Of a DNA stretch of 64,000 nucleotides, positions 51,273 to 60,927 are shown one piece after another. A program made the position numbers and the translations under genes. The stretch comes from Marinifilum flexuosum (lineage in GTDB: Bacteria > Bacteroidota > Bacteroidia > Bacteroidales > Marinifilaceae): positions 1 through 64,000 of the forward strand of contig NZ_RAPQ01000011.1 of assembly GCF_003610555.1 (NCBI RefSeq), given 5' to 3'. Positions within the stretch are counted from its first letter, which is position 1. Each line of letters opens with the position of its first letter. Below the pieces are notes generated by a model. That model did no database searches, was not told the DNA's origin, and saw only the letters and a program-made list of their open reading frames with translations.

Positions 51273-51280
51273 TAATTTTG
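51273..51280 (+). promoter_or_regulatory. Candidate -7 box of the M48 protease gene
   Basis: TAATTTTG, exact TAnnTTTG match, 23 bases before the start codon and directly after the terminator T run. No good -33 element. Confidence 0.35.
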
Positions 51281-51303
51281 TTTTCTAGACTAAAAACAAG
51301 AAC

Positions 51304-52551
51304 ATGACAGCAGCTACAATTTTATATATCATACTTTTTATCTTAAGTTTTGATTTTATTCTTGAAAGAGTATTAGATATTTTAAATCTAAAAAAATGGA
51401 CCCCAACGCTTCCTAAGATTTTAGAAGGTATCTATGAGAAAGAGAAGTACCTGAAATCACAGGAGTATCAGAAAGAGAAATACAAGTTGAGCTTTATTTC
51501 ATCGGTAATTAGTTTTGCAACAAGCTTTTTAATGATTGCTTTGGGGGGATTTGCCTGGGTTGATGAGCTGGTACGCGAATATACTACCAATCCAATCTGG
51601 TTAGCCTTGCTTTTCTTCGGAGTAATCATGATGGCATCGAGCATCATTAGCTTGCCATTTTCGTATTATTCAACCTTTGTGATTGAAGAAAAGTATGGTT
51701 TTAACAGAACTACACTAAAAACTTTCATCCTGGATTTGATCAAGGGAGGGATATTGGGTATGCTAATTGGTGGAGGATTACTTGCACTGTTAATTTGGAT
51801 TTATCTTCAAACTACCAATAATTTCTGGTGGATGGCTTGGGCTGTTTTGGCAGTATTCATGATTTTTATGACGATGTTTTATTCCTCATTAATTGTTCCT
51901 TTATTTAATAAACAGACCCCATTAGAGGATGGTGAATTGAAAGATGAGATTCAAAAGTTTGCCCACAAGACAGGCTTTAAGCTTGATAATGTATTTGTGA
52001 TGGATGGCTCAAAAAGATCATCGAAAGGAAATGCCTATTTCAGTGGCCTAGGAGCAAAGAAACGAATTGTACTATTTGATACTTTAATTAGTGAATTATC
52101 AACCAAGGAGATTGTTGCGGTTTTAGCGCATGAAATTGGACATTACAAGAAAAAACATACCCGAAGTGGAATCATTTTGTCATTGCTTCAAACCGGATTG
52201 ATGTTTTACATCTTTTCTCTATTTATTGGCAATGAAAACTTATCGTCAGCTCTTGGAGCTGAACAACATGGTTTCCATTTGGGTTTAATTGCTTTCGGTA
52301 TTTTATATTCTCCAATTTCCACTGTTTTAGGATTAGGGATGAATCTACTTTCAAGAGCTAACGAATATCAGGCAGATGAGTATGCAAAACAAAATTACGA
52401 TGGACAATCATTGGGGGATGCTTTAATAAAGCTTTCGGTAAGTACATTAAGTAATCTTACACCACATAAGGCATATGTGTTTTTCTATTATTCGCATCCA
52501 ACTTTACTGCAAAGATTGAAATCAATAAATTTTACAAAGAACAAAGACTAA
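51304..52551 (+). CDS. M48 family membrane metallopeptidase (Ste24-like)
   Basis: 415 residues, the length of CAAX prenyl protease 1/Ste24. Several membrane helices, zinc motif HEIGH near 276-280 (AVLAHEIGHYKKKHT) and the third ligand in SRANEYQADEYA. Bacterial members act in membrane protein quality control or processing since prenylated CAAX proteins are not expected. cinA starts 12 bases downstream, so they may be co-transcribed. Confidence 0.93.
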   Translation: MTAATILYIILFILSFDFILERVLDILNLKKWTPTLPKILEGIYEKEKYLKSQEYQKEKYKLSFISSVISFATSFLMIALGGFAWVDELVREYTTNPIWLALLFFGVIMMASSIISLPFSYYSTFVIEEKYGFNRTTLKTFILDLIKGGILGMLIGGGLLALLIWIYLQTTNNFWWMAWAVLAVFMIFMTMFYSSLIVPLFNKQTPLEDGELKDEIQKFAHKTGFKLDNVFVMDGSKRSSKGNAYFSGLGAKKRIVLFDTLISELSTKEIVAVLAHEIGHYKKKHTRSGIILSLLQTGLMFYIFSLFIGNENLSSALGAEQHGFHLGLIAFGILYSPISTVLGLGMNLLSRANEYQADEYAKQNYDGQSLGDALIKLSVSTLSNLTPHKAYVFFYYSHPTLLQRLKSINFTKNKD

Positions 52552-52563
52552 TTATAAAAAGGA

Positions 52564-53802
52564 ATGCAAGCAGAAATTATCACCATTGGGGATGAGATAT
52601 TGATTGGGCAAGTTGTAGATACAAATTCTGCCTGGATGGCGAAAGAGCTAAATAAATATGGAATCGGCGTATCCAAGATCACAAGTATATCAGACGAGGC
52701 AGATGACATTGTAAAAACAATTGAAGCTGCAATGAAGAGATCACCTCTTGTATTAATGACTGGAGGTTTAGGTCCAACAAATGACGATATCACAAAGAAG
52801 ACTTTGAGTGATTATTTTGGAATGAAGCTCATTCAGGATGATGAATTGTATCAAAAGATTCAGGATCGACTTGCTAAGTATGGAATTCCAATGAATCGTT
52901 TCAATAGAGAACAAGCCTTGATACCTGATAGAGCGAGAATCATTCCTAATGATTTTGGTTCTGCACCATGCATGTGGTTCGAGAAAGATAAGCGTATCCT
53001 GGTATCGATGCCTGGCGTGCCATTCGAAATGAAAGGAATCATGCAAAATGGATTGATTCCAGCAATAACAGATTATTTTATAACTTCCGAAATTGTTCAC
53101 AAAACCATTATGACGGATGGAATAGGTGAGTCGGTTTTGGCACAAATGTTAAGTGATTGGGAGGAAAATTTACCTCAGGGTATGAAGTTGGCTTATTTGC
53201 CTTCGCCTGGAAAAGTAAGACTTAGATTAAGCATTACAGGTGATAGTAAACCTGAACTTGAAAAAATGGTTGATGCGGAAGTTCAAAAATTGAAAAAGAT
53301 ATTACCAGATAATATTTTTGCTTACGACGAAATTGCTATTGAGGAACGTATAGCTGAACTTTTATTGGAAAAAGGGAAAACTTTAGGAACCGCCGAGAGT
53401 TGTACTGGTGGATATATTGCTCATTTAATTACATCTCACGCTGGCAGTTCAGCTTATTTTAAAGGGAGTGTAGTTTCTTATTCCAATGAAATAAAAGAAA
53501 ATGTTTTAGGTGTAAATTCCAAAGATTTGGAGGAATTTGGTGCGGTAAGTCAAGAGATAGTTGAGCAAATGGTTACAGGGGCCAGGAAAGTTTTGAATAC
53601 TGATTATGCGGTAGCAACTTCTGGCATTGCAGGCCCTGATGGAGGAACTGATGAAAAACCAGTGGGAACTGTTTGGATTGCACTTGCAGGAGATTTTGGT
53701 GTGCGATCGGAGAAGCTTGAACTTTATAAAGTGAGAGAAAGAAATATAAAGGTTTCAGCTTTTAAAGTATTGAATTTACTTCGAAAGGAACTGGAGAAAT
53801 AA
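52564..53802 (+). CDS. cinA: CinA family protein (NMN deamidase-type)
   Basis: 412 residues with both domains: the N-terminal MoCF-like domain (ITIGDEILIGQVVDTNSAWMA in part; TGGLGPTNDDITK) and the C-terminal amidase domain (LGTAESCTGGYIAHLITSHAG in part; ATSGIAGPDGGTDEKPVGTVW). It converts nicotinamide mononucleotide to nicotinic acid mononucleotide in pyridine-nucleotide salvage, and the N-terminal domain may hydrolyse ADP-ribose. Terminator follows. Confidence 0.95.
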   Translation: MQAEIITIGDEILIGQVVDTNSAWMAKELNKYGIGVSKITSISDEADDIVKTIEAAMKRSPLVLMTGGLGPTNDDITKKTLSDYFGMKLIQDDELYQKIQDRLAKYGIPMNRFNREQALIPDRARIIPNDFGSAPCMWFEKDKRILVSMPGVPFEMKGIMQNGLIPAITDYFITSEIVHKTIMTDGIGESVLAQMLSDWEENLPQGMKLAYLPSPGKVRLRLSITGDSKPELEKMVDAEVQKLKKILPDNIFAYDEIAIEERIAELLLEKGKTLGTAESCTGGYIAHLITSHAGSSAYFKGSVVSYSNEIKENVLGVNSKDLEEFGAVSQEIVEQMVTGARKVLNTDYAVATSGIAGPDGGTDEKPVGTVWIALAGDFGVRSEKLELYKVRERNIKVSAFKVLNLLRKELEK

Positions 53803-53823
53803 AATGATATTGGATATTATTGG

Positions 53824-53852
53824 AAGGCTTGCTTTATGGCAAGCCTTTTTTT
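53824..53852 (+). terminator. Terminator of cinA
   Basis: AAGGCTTGC-tttatg-GCAAGCCTT followed by TTTTTT. Confidence 0.92.
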
Positions 53853-54083
53853 GTGCTAGAAAGTGGAATTCAATTTGATATTTACATTCAGATTTCAATA
53901 GAATAGATAATGTTATATAAAGTATTTGTTGGTTTTTCTTTTTTAATGTGCTAAATTTCAGTAACTAATCTTGTTTTGTGTTTTAACATATAGATTTAAA
54001 TAACAGTCAATCATATCTAGATGTTTGGATATATAGATGGAAGTATATACATTTGAATCAAAATCAATAAACAATCAATAAAC

Positions 54084-55418
54084 ATGCGAAACATTACCTA
54101 TCTATTGACTTTTGTTCTGGTGATGACAAATGCCCCAATGGTATTTTCTCAGCAATCGGAACTTAAATTGAGTTTAAAAGATGCTTTGCAAAAAGCCGAA
54201 GAAAATAACAGGCAAATAAATAAAGCGAAAGAGAAAGGGAAGGCTGCAAAGGCAGAATATCGTCAGACCAATTCGGTTTTTCTTCCCAATTTAAATTTAT
54301 CTCATACGGCAATAACAACAAATGATCCGTTGGCAGCATTTGGCTTTAAGCTGAAGCAGGAAATTACAACGCAAGCTGATTTTAATCCTGTTTTGTTGAA
54401 TGATCCGGATCGAATCGAGAACTACAATACCAAAATTGAAGTTCAGCAACCCATAATTAATATTGATGGTTTGTATGGTAGGAAAGCAGCCAATGCGAAA
54501 ATGCAGGCTGTAGATTATACTACGGAGCGAACCATAAACTTTACAAAGTTTGAAGTTAAGAAGGCGTACTACCAATTAGAACTGGCACATGAAGCAGTTA
54601 ATGTGATTGGAAAATCTTTGGAAACAGCAAAATCTGCTTTACAATTAACCAAAGACAATCTGGAGCAAGGATATGTAAAGGAGGCTGATTTGTTATCTGC
54701 AAAAGTTCGTGTACTTGAATTAAAAAATCAGCTGGCGGATGCTAAAAATGCCCAAATGCAGGCAGGTGAATTATTAGCTTATATATTAGGATTGGACATT
54801 CGAACTGAAATTGTGACCACCGAGAAATTAGATCAAAAGCCTTCTCTTTTGCAAGCTATAAACAAGGATCAGGATGAAGGAATACGTTCCGATATAATGG
54901 CTTACAAAAAAAGTTTAGAAGCTCGCGAGAATATGCTGAAATCAGAAAAAATGAGATTCCTTCCGCGATTGAATGCCTTTGGAGCTTATGAATGGAATGA
55001 TTCTCAGCTGCTGGGAACATCAGCCAATAATTACCTGATTGGAGCAAGTTTATCCTGGGATATTTTTAAGGGCTATAAAAATGTTGGTAAAGTGCAGAAA
55101 GCAAGGGCAGAGTTAAAGATTGCAGAATTGGATCTTGCCGACTATCAATCCAAATCGAGTATGGAGATACAAGCTGCCAAAAGAAACTTAAAAGTTGCCT
55201 TCGATAGAATTGAAATGAGCAAATTGGCAAAGGATCAGGCCGAAGAAGCATATAGAATCAGAACCAACAGGTACAAGCAGGGAATGGAAAAAACAACTGA
55301 TGTATTGCAGTCTGAATCGATGGCAATGATGAAAAATTTGGATTATATCAACTCATTATATCAATATCATGTAGCAGTTTCCCACTTGGAATTATTGCTC
55401 GAGAAAGAATTACAATAA
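54084..55418 (+). CDS. TolC family outer-membrane efflux protein
   Basis: 444 residues with a signal peptide ending VFSQQ. Two OEP repeats of long coiled helices (LKLSLKDALQKAEENNRQINKAK in part; NLEQGYVKEADLLSAKVRVLEL in part) and beta strands that insert in the outer membrane (RLNAFGAYEW; NYLIGASLSWDIFKG). First gene of a five-gene efflux operon; the outer duct of the tripartite pump. No regulator gene adjoins it. Confidence 0.93.
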   Translation: MRNITYLLTFVLVMTNAPMVFSQQSELKLSLKDALQKAEENNRQINKAKEKGKAAKAEYRQTNSVFLPNLNLSHTAITTNDPLAAFGFKLKQEITTQADFNPVLLNDPDRIENYNTKIEVQQPIINIDGLYGRKAANAKMQAVDYTTERTINFTKFEVKKAYYQLELAHEAVNVIGKSLETAKSALQLTKDNLEQGYVKEADLLSAKVRVLELKNQLADAKNAQMQAGELLAYILGLDIRTEIVTTEKLDQKPSLLQAINKDQDEGIRSDIMAYKKSLEARENMLKSEKMRFLPRLNAFGAYEWNDSQLLGTSANNYLIGASLSWDIFKGYKNVGKVQKARAELKIAELDLADYQSKSSMEIQAAKRNLKVAFDRIEMSKLAKDQAEEAYRIRTNRYKQGMEKTTDVLQSESMAMMKNLDYINSLYQYHVAVSHLELLLEKELQ

Positions 55419-55447
55419 GCAAAACAAATCTCAAAAAAATAATAAAG

Positions 55448-56530
55448 ATGAACTCTAAGACAATATTATTGATTGCAATAACTGCCACACTAGCTTGGGG
55501 ATTCCAATCGTGCGGTAGTGAATCAAATGTAAAGGAAAATCAGAAAGTGGATATTACCGTAAGTGTACAAACTGTTAAAATGACAAATCAACCTGAACTT
55601 TTGAATTTTTCGGGAAAGATTGAAGCTGAGACTCATTCTAACTTAAGTACACGTATTATGGGGCAAATTGCCAGGATATTTGTAGAACCTGGACAAAAAG
55701 TAAGCAAAGGTCAGTTGTTGGTTCAGATTAAGGATCAGGACATACAGGCCAAAAAGGCACAGGTGAAAGCCAATATGATTAAGGCCGAAGCAGCTTTTGA
55801 AAATGCCCAAAAGGATTACAAAAGATTTAAAGTGCTGTTCGAGCAAAAAAGTGCTTCGCAAAAAGAAATGGATGATGTGACGACACATTACAATATGGCC
55901 AAAGCCGAATTGGAAGCCGTGAAGCAAATGGAAGCTGAAGTTAACGAAATGCTAAGTTATTCAGCAATTAAAGCACCTTATGATGGAATTATTGCCAGAA
56001 AATATATGAACGAAGGAGATTTGGCTTCTCCGGGGATGCCATTGGTGGCTATTGAAAAGCCGGGAGAGTATAAGGTGATGGCAAGAATTCCTGAAACTGA
56101 GATTGCAAAAATTCAAAAGAATGATCCTGTAAAAGTAAAAATAGCTGCTCTGAAAGAAATCGTAAATGGTAAAATCACAGAAGTAAATCCTTCAGCACTA
56201 TATACCGGGAACCAGTTTGAAGCCAAGGTTGTTTTGGAACCAGCTGATGATCAAAAAGCCAAATTATTTAGTGGCATGTATGCACAGGTTAGTCTCGAAA
56301 AAGGAGGGATGCCAGGTATTTTGATTCCAAATAATGTGTTGGTGAGAAAAGGGCAACTAACTGGTGTTTATACAGTGAGTCAAATGGGTACAGCGATGTT
56401 ACGCTGGGTGCGAGTTGGCAAAACCATAGATAATATGACAGAAATATTATCAGGATTAAGCGATGGAGAAAAGTACATCGTTTCGTACCAGGGTAAAATT
56501 TGGGATGGTGCAAAAATAAGTATTAAGTAG
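55448..56530 (+). CDS. RND efflux periplasmic adaptor (membrane fusion protein)
   Basis: 360 residues. Probably a lipoprotein (Cys22 in GFQSCG). Biotinyl-lipoyl halves IEAETHSNLSTRIMGQIARIFV (in part) and YSAIKAPYDGIIARKYMNEGD flank a coiled hairpin (AEAAFENAQKDYKRFKVLFE in part); a beta-barrel and membrane-proximal domain follow. It links the RND pump to TolC. Confidence 0.93.
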   Translation: MNSKTILLIAITATLAWGFQSCGSESNVKENQKVDITVSVQTVKMTNQPELLNFSGKIEAETHSNLSTRIMGQIARIFVEPGQKVSKGQLLVQIKDQDIQAKKAQVKANMIKAEAAFENAQKDYKRFKVLFEQKSASQKEMDDVTTHYNMAKAELEAVKQMEAEVNEMLSYSAIKAPYDGIIARKYMNEGDLASPGMPLVAIEKPGEYKVMARIPETEIAKIQKNDPVKVKIAALKEIVNGKITEVNPSALYTGNQFEAKVVLEPADDQKAKLFSGMYAQVSLEKGGMPGILIPNNVLVRKGQLTGVYTVSQMGTAMLRWVRVGKTIDNMTEILSGLSDGEKYIVSYQGKIWDGAKISIK

Positions 56531-56579
56531 TTCGATCATCAAAAAGTAAAATTAAGTTCTAACATCAAATGTTTAGAAA

Positions 56580-59500
56580 ATGAAAACAGGATTTGCAGGC
56601 GGTATCGCCAACTTATTTATAAAATCAAAATTGACTCCTCTTTTAATGGTCGCTTTCATGATTATTGGAATGTATAGCGCTTACCTCACACCAAGAGAGG
56701 AAGAACCACAAATAGATGTTCCCATTGCTGATATTTTTTTAATGTATCCGGGAGCGAGCCCATCGGAAATTGAATCACGTGTAATGCAACCGCTTGAGAA
56801 AGTTGTTGCAAACATACCTGGGGTAGAATATGTTTACTCTACATCCATGCCGGGACAAGCTATGTTAATTGTTCAGTTTTATGTAGGAGAAGATGTTGAA
56901 AGATCTCTTGTTAAAATGTATAATGAGATTATGAAACACATGGATGAAATGCCGAAAGGAACTTCCATGCCATTGATCAAAACTCGTGCAATAGATGATG
57001 TTCCGGTACTTGGACTGACATTTTGGAGCGAAACTTACGATGATTTTCAGTTAAAGAGAATTGCACAGGAAGTAAACAATGAAATTGAAAAGGTAAATGA
57101 AGTATCAGAAACCAAAGTAATTGGTGGACGTTCGCGTCAAGTTCGTGTGGTTTTAAATCGCGAACAAATGGCTGGTTATAATATTGATGCATTAAGCATC
57201 TCTCAACAAATTCAGGTGTCAAATCAGCAAATTGGTTCAGGATCATTTAATAGTCACGATAAGGAATACCTTGTTGAAACGGGTAAATTCCTGGAAAATG
57301 CTGATGATGTTTCCAATTTGGTGGTAGGAGTTTACAAGGGAAGTCCAATCTATCTAAAACAGGTAGCAGAAGTAATAGATGGACCAGAAATACCATCGCA
57401 ATATGTAAGTTTTGGTTATGGTAAAATTAATGATGCAAAGGTGCAGTTTAAGGGAGAATATCCCGCAATTACCATTTCGGTAGCAAAACGCCGCGGTGCT
57501 GATGCAATGAAAGTGTCTGAACAAATTCTGACAAAGATAGAATCCCTAAAAAAAGATTTGATCCCTTCTGATGTGCAGATTGATGTAACTAGGAATTATG
57601 GAGAAACTGCCTCGGATAAGGTAGCTGAGTTGTTACTACACCTTCTTGGTGCAATTGTAGCCGTAACATTTGTGGTAATGCTGGCTATGGGTTGGCGTGG
57701 AGGATTGGTTGTATTTCTTTCGGTTCCGATTACTTTTGCATTAACCATGTTTAGTTATTACTTCCTCGATTACACATTAAATCGAATTACGCTTTTTGCG
57801 TTGGTTTTTGTAACTGGGATTGTGGTTGACGATTCCATTATCATTGCAGAGAATATGCACAGGCACTTTAAAATGAAGCGTCTGCCATTTATGCAAGCTG
57901 CTTTACGTTCCATCGATGAAGTGGGAAATCCAACAATTCTGGCAACTTTTACGGTAATTGCAGCCGTTTTGCCTATGGTTTTTGTTTCAGGATTAATGGG
58001 GCCTTACATGAGTCCAATGCCAATAGGTGCATCCATTGCCATGATATTCTCATTGCTTGTGGCCCTTACCATTACCCCTTACCTTGCATATCGATTGCTT
58101 CACCATGAAGAGAAGGAAGGCAAAGAGGAAAAAGCTTTTAAGCTTGAAGATTCTTTAATCTATAAAATGTATGCTGCCACCATTCGTCCAATGTTGGAAT
58201 CGCGATTGAAGCGATGGGGATTTATTAGCATTGTAAGTGTACTTCTGTTGGCTTCAACTACTTTAATCTATTTTAAAATGGTTGCAGTAAAGATGTTGCC
58301 GTTCGATAACAAGAACGAATTTCAGGTAGTGATTGACATGCCTGAAGGAACAACATTAGAACGTACAGCTGTTGTGGCTAAGGAGTTGGCAGCTTATATC
58401 GCTCAACAAGAAAATGTAGTGGATTACCAAACTTATGTTGGAACTGCTGCACCAATTAATTTTAATGGTTTGGTTCGTCATTACGATTTAAGAAAAGGAT
58501 CGAATGTTGCGGATATACAGGTAAACCTTACGCATAAGCACGACAGGGAACTGCAAAGTCATGATATTGCCAAGGCCATGAGACCGGGATTACAGGAAAT
58601 CGGAAAGAAATTTAATGCCAATGTAAAAGTGGTTGAAGTTCCCCCGGGACCACCTGTAATGTCAACCTTGGTAGCTGAAATTTACGGACCAGATAGTGAA
58701 GGTCAGATTAATGTGGCTAAGCAGGTAAAAGGAATATTTGGAAAGACCAATGATGTTGTTGATGTAGATTGGTTGGTTGAGGATGATCAGACCGAATTTC
58801 AGTTCAATGTGGATAAAGAAAAGGCCATGTTGGCAGGAGTTTCAACTCAACAGGTGGTTCATACTTTAAATATGGCATTGCGAGGGCATGAAGTTTCTCA
58901 ATTGTACCAGGAACATGAACATGAGCAAGTAGGAATTGATTTGCGACTTCAGGAGAAGGACAGAAGTAGCTTGACTGATCTAAAGAAAGTAAATATTCTT
59001 ACTCAATCGGGCCAACTGATTCCTTTGGGAGATATTGTTGACATCCAGAAAAAAATCAAAGAGAAAAGCATTTACAGGAAAAACCAAAAAAGAGTGGTTT
59101 ATGTAACTGCTGATGTTGCCGGAAAATTGGAAAGTCCTGTTTATGGTATTATGGAAATATCCGATAATCTTACTGATGTTAAAGTACCGGAAGGATATGA
59201 ATTAATGGAAGAGTATACACAACAACCATTTTTCGAAGACAATTACAGTTTAAAGTGGGATGGCGAATGGCAAATTACCTACGAAGTATTCCGTGATTTG
59301 GGAGCTGCTTTTGCCGTGGTATTGTTGGTGATTTACATGTTGATTATTGGCTGGTTCCAGAACTTTAAAGTCCCATTTGTAATGATGGTTTCCATACCAC
59401 TTTCTCTTGTAGGGATATTGATTGGACATTGGTTGATGGGTGCATTTTTTACCGCAACTTCCATGATTGGTATGATTGCCCTGGCAGGAATTATGGTCCG

Positions 59501-59804
59501 TAATGCGATATTACTGATAGATTTTATCAACCTACGACTGGCCGAAGGAGTACCATTAAAGGAAGCAGTAATTGAAGCTGGTGCAGTTCGAACTACACCG
59601 ATTCTACTGACAGCCGGAACTGTGGTAATTGGTGCTGTAGTGATCTTGTTTGATCCTATTTTCCAGGGACTTGCAATTTCCTTAATGGGAGGGTCAATAG
59701 CTTCAACATTCTTAACCTTAGTGATTGTACCATTGATTTATTACATGACCGAGAAGAAGAAATATCCGGAAGCAAAAGAAGAAATAGAAGTTTCCAATGA
59801 ATAA
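56580..59804 (+). CDS. RND efflux permease
   Basis: 1074 residues, full length with two six-helix halves. Porter-domain start YPGASPSEIESRVMQPLEK, TM4 segment FVTGIVVDDSIIIAENMHRH carrying the acidic pair of proton translocation, and the second-half motif GIMVRNAILLIDF. Drug or metabolite exporter of the HAE type rather than a metal pump, which usually has charged residues at other TM4 positions; substrate unknown. Confidence 0.94.
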   Translation: MKTGFAGGIANLFIKSKLTPLLMVAFMIIGMYSAYLTPREEEPQIDVPIADIFLMYPGASPSEIESRVMQPLEKVVANIPGVEYVYSTSMPGQAMLIVQFYVGEDVERSLVKMYNEIMKHMDEMPKGTSMPLIKTRAIDDVPVLGLTFWSETYDDFQLKRIAQEVNNEIEKVNEVSETKVIGGRSRQVRVVLNREQMAGYNIDALSISQQIQVSNQQIGSGSFNSHDKEYLVETGKFLENADDVSNLVVGVYKGSPIYLKQVAEVIDGPEIPSQYVSFGYGKINDAKVQFKGEYPAITISVAKRRGADAMKVSEQILTKIESLKKDLIPSDVQIDVTRNYGETASDKVAELLLHLLGAIVAVTFVVMLAMGWRGGLVVFLSVPITFALTMFSYYFLDYTLNRITLFALVFVTGIVVDDSIIIAENMHRHFKMKRLPFMQAALRSIDEVGNPTILATFTVIAAVLPMVFVSGLMGPYMSPMPIGASIAMIFSLLVALTITPYLAYRLLHHEEKEGKEEKAFKLEDSLIYKMYAATIRPMLESRLKRWGFISIVSVLLLASTTLIYFKMVAVKMLPFDNKNEFQVVIDMPEGTTLERTAVVAKELAAYIAQQENVVDYQTYVGTAAPINFNGLVRHYDLRKGSNVADIQVNLTHKHDRELQSHDIAKAMRPGLQEIGKKFNANVKVVEVPPGPPVMSTLVAEIYGPDSEGQINVAKQVKGIFGKTNDVVDVDWLVEDDQTEFQFNVDKEKAMLAGVSTQQVVHTLNMALRGHEVSQLYQEHEHEQVGIDLRLQEKDRSSLTDLKKVNILTQSGQLIPLGDIVDIQKKIKEKSIYRKNQKRVVYVTADVAGKLESPVYGIMEISDNLTDVKVPEGYELMEEYTQQPFFEDNYSLKWDGEWQITYEVFRDLGAAFAVVLLVIYMLIIGWFQNFKVPFVMMVSIPLSLVGILIGHWLMGAFFTATSMIGMIALAGIMVRNAILLIDFINLRLAEGVPLKEAVIEAGAVRTTPILLTAGTVVIGAVVILFDPIFQGLAISLMGGSIASTFLTLVIVPLIYYMTEKKKYPEAKEEIEVSNE

Positions 59805-59822
59805 TCACATAAAACAGAAAAT

Positions 59823-60131
59823 ATGAAAGTTGTTATCATTTTTTGTGTGAAAGCATTTTACAAAGAGTTAAAACAGGTATACAATAAAGCAGGTATTGAT
59901 GCCTACAGTGAATTTGATGTAAGAGGCTATACCAATAAACGTAGTGGGAAATGTGAGGCGCCAAATTGGTTTGCCTCAAGTAAAGATCATTACGACTCTA
60001 TCGCTACTTTTTCATTTTTAAACCAGGAAAAAGGGGATGTATTAATGAAGCAGATCGAAGAGTTCAACAAGGGAATTGATTGTTGCAGCCCGATTCATGC
60101 ATATATGCTTGATGTTGAAAAGTTTATTTAA
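59823..60131 (+). CDS. Small PII-like/ferredoxin-fold protein of the efflux operon
   Basis: 102 residues, no signal. Beta-alpha-beta pattern: MKVVIIFCVKAFYKELKQVY, a central loop with RGYTNKRSGKC and a second unit SIATFSFLNQEKGDVLMKQI, ending in a strand with CCSPIHAYMLDVE. This resembles a trimeric PII-like domain. It lies 18 bp after the permease gene and may sense or modulate the pump. Family not named with certainty. Confidence 0.75.
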   Translation: MKVVIIFCVKAFYKELKQVYNKAGIDAYSEFDVRGYTNKRSGKCEAPNWFASSKDHYDSIATFSFLNQEKGDVLMKQIEEFNKGIDCCSPIHAYMLDVEKFI

Positions 60132-60142
60132 ATAAAATAGAT

Positions 60143-60331
60143 ATGAGAGAAAGAATCATAAGAGGAATTGCCGGTACCCTTGTACTAATAAGTATTGTTT
60201 TGGCAATTTATGTTAATATTAACTGGTTGTTTTTAACAGCATTTGTAGGTTTAAACCTCTTACAATCCTCAATCACCAAATGGTGTTTAATGGATGATAT
60301 TTTGAGAAAGCTTTTTAAAGTGGATAATTAA
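60143..60331 (+). CDS. DUF2892 family small membrane protein
   Basis: 62 residues with two membrane helices (IAGTLVLISIVLAIYV and WLFLTAFVGLNLLQSS) and the conserved FVGLNLLQSSITKWC ending typical of DUF2892/YgaP-like membrane segments. Begins 11 bp after the previous gene and closes the efflux operon before a strong terminator. Function unknown. Confidence 0.82.
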   Translation: MRERIIRGIAGTLVLISIVLAIYVNINWLFLTAFVGLNLLQSSITKWCLMDDILRKLFKVDN

Positions 60332-60357
60332 TCCGCAAGTTTTGTTTATTGATAGAG

Positions 60358-60391
60358 AATCCCGAAACAAATGTTTGTTTCGGGATTTTTT
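60358..60391 (+). terminator. Terminator of the efflux operon
   Basis: AATCCCGAAACAAA / TTTGTTTCGGGATT, a 14-bp perfect stem followed by TTTT. Confidence 0.93.
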
Positions 60392-60510
60392 AAATATTCA
60401 AATGTAGATTTATTTGTACTGGTTATACTTTAGTGGGAAATATTAAAGGTAAGATTGATTTTACGGAAATTGGCTTGGTTTGATAGTGGAATTGAAGCAC
60501 AAATCAAAAA

Positions 60511-60617
60511 CTTAGTATACTAAGTCTTGAAAAGATAGTATACTAAGTTTCCAACAAGAAGCATACTAAGTCTTCGACCAGAAGCATACTAAGTTTTGGA
60601 TATCAAGTATACCCTAA
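60511..60617. repeat. Degenerate 23-nt tandem array with palindromic core
   Basis: Units at 60513, 60536, 60560, 60583 and a partial one at 60606, each with (A/G)(T/C)ATACTAAGT followed by about 11 variable bases. The first copy forms a 14-bp perfect palindrome CTTAGTATACTAAG (60511-60524). Spacing 23-24 nt. Confidence 0.8.
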
Positions 60618-60927
60618 TTTTATTTAGGCATAAAAACATGAGGAATCATATAGATTATAAGTTTTCTTAAATATTCTTGTGGAATTCTTTTTGTCAGATT
60701 ATCAGACACTAGTGATGCGTTTTGAGTGTTTTAAGTGTGCTGAGAATTCAATGAAATATTATGCCTGAGTGATTGTGCATAGATTTTTAGCTCTAATAGG
60801 ACATTTATTAGAATATGGACACCAAGAAAAGTTAGTCTGATTAATAAAGATGATAAGTTAATATCATGTATTTGTAATTGTTGAAGTTGATGTTTAAATT
60901 TAGTAGGTTTAAAAGAACTCCACCTAG
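60618..60927. other. Upstream region of the sensor kinase
   Basis: No gene. A TCTAATA/TATTAGA stem (60792-60812) and a dyad ATGATA-agttaa-TATCAT near 60850-60867 are the only structures seen; the latter could be an operator. No convincing promoter. Confidence 0.45.

Noticed and set aside
60511-60617. CRISPR array
   Set aside because: Only four to five 23-nt units with 11-nt variable parts, too short for spacers, and no cas genes.
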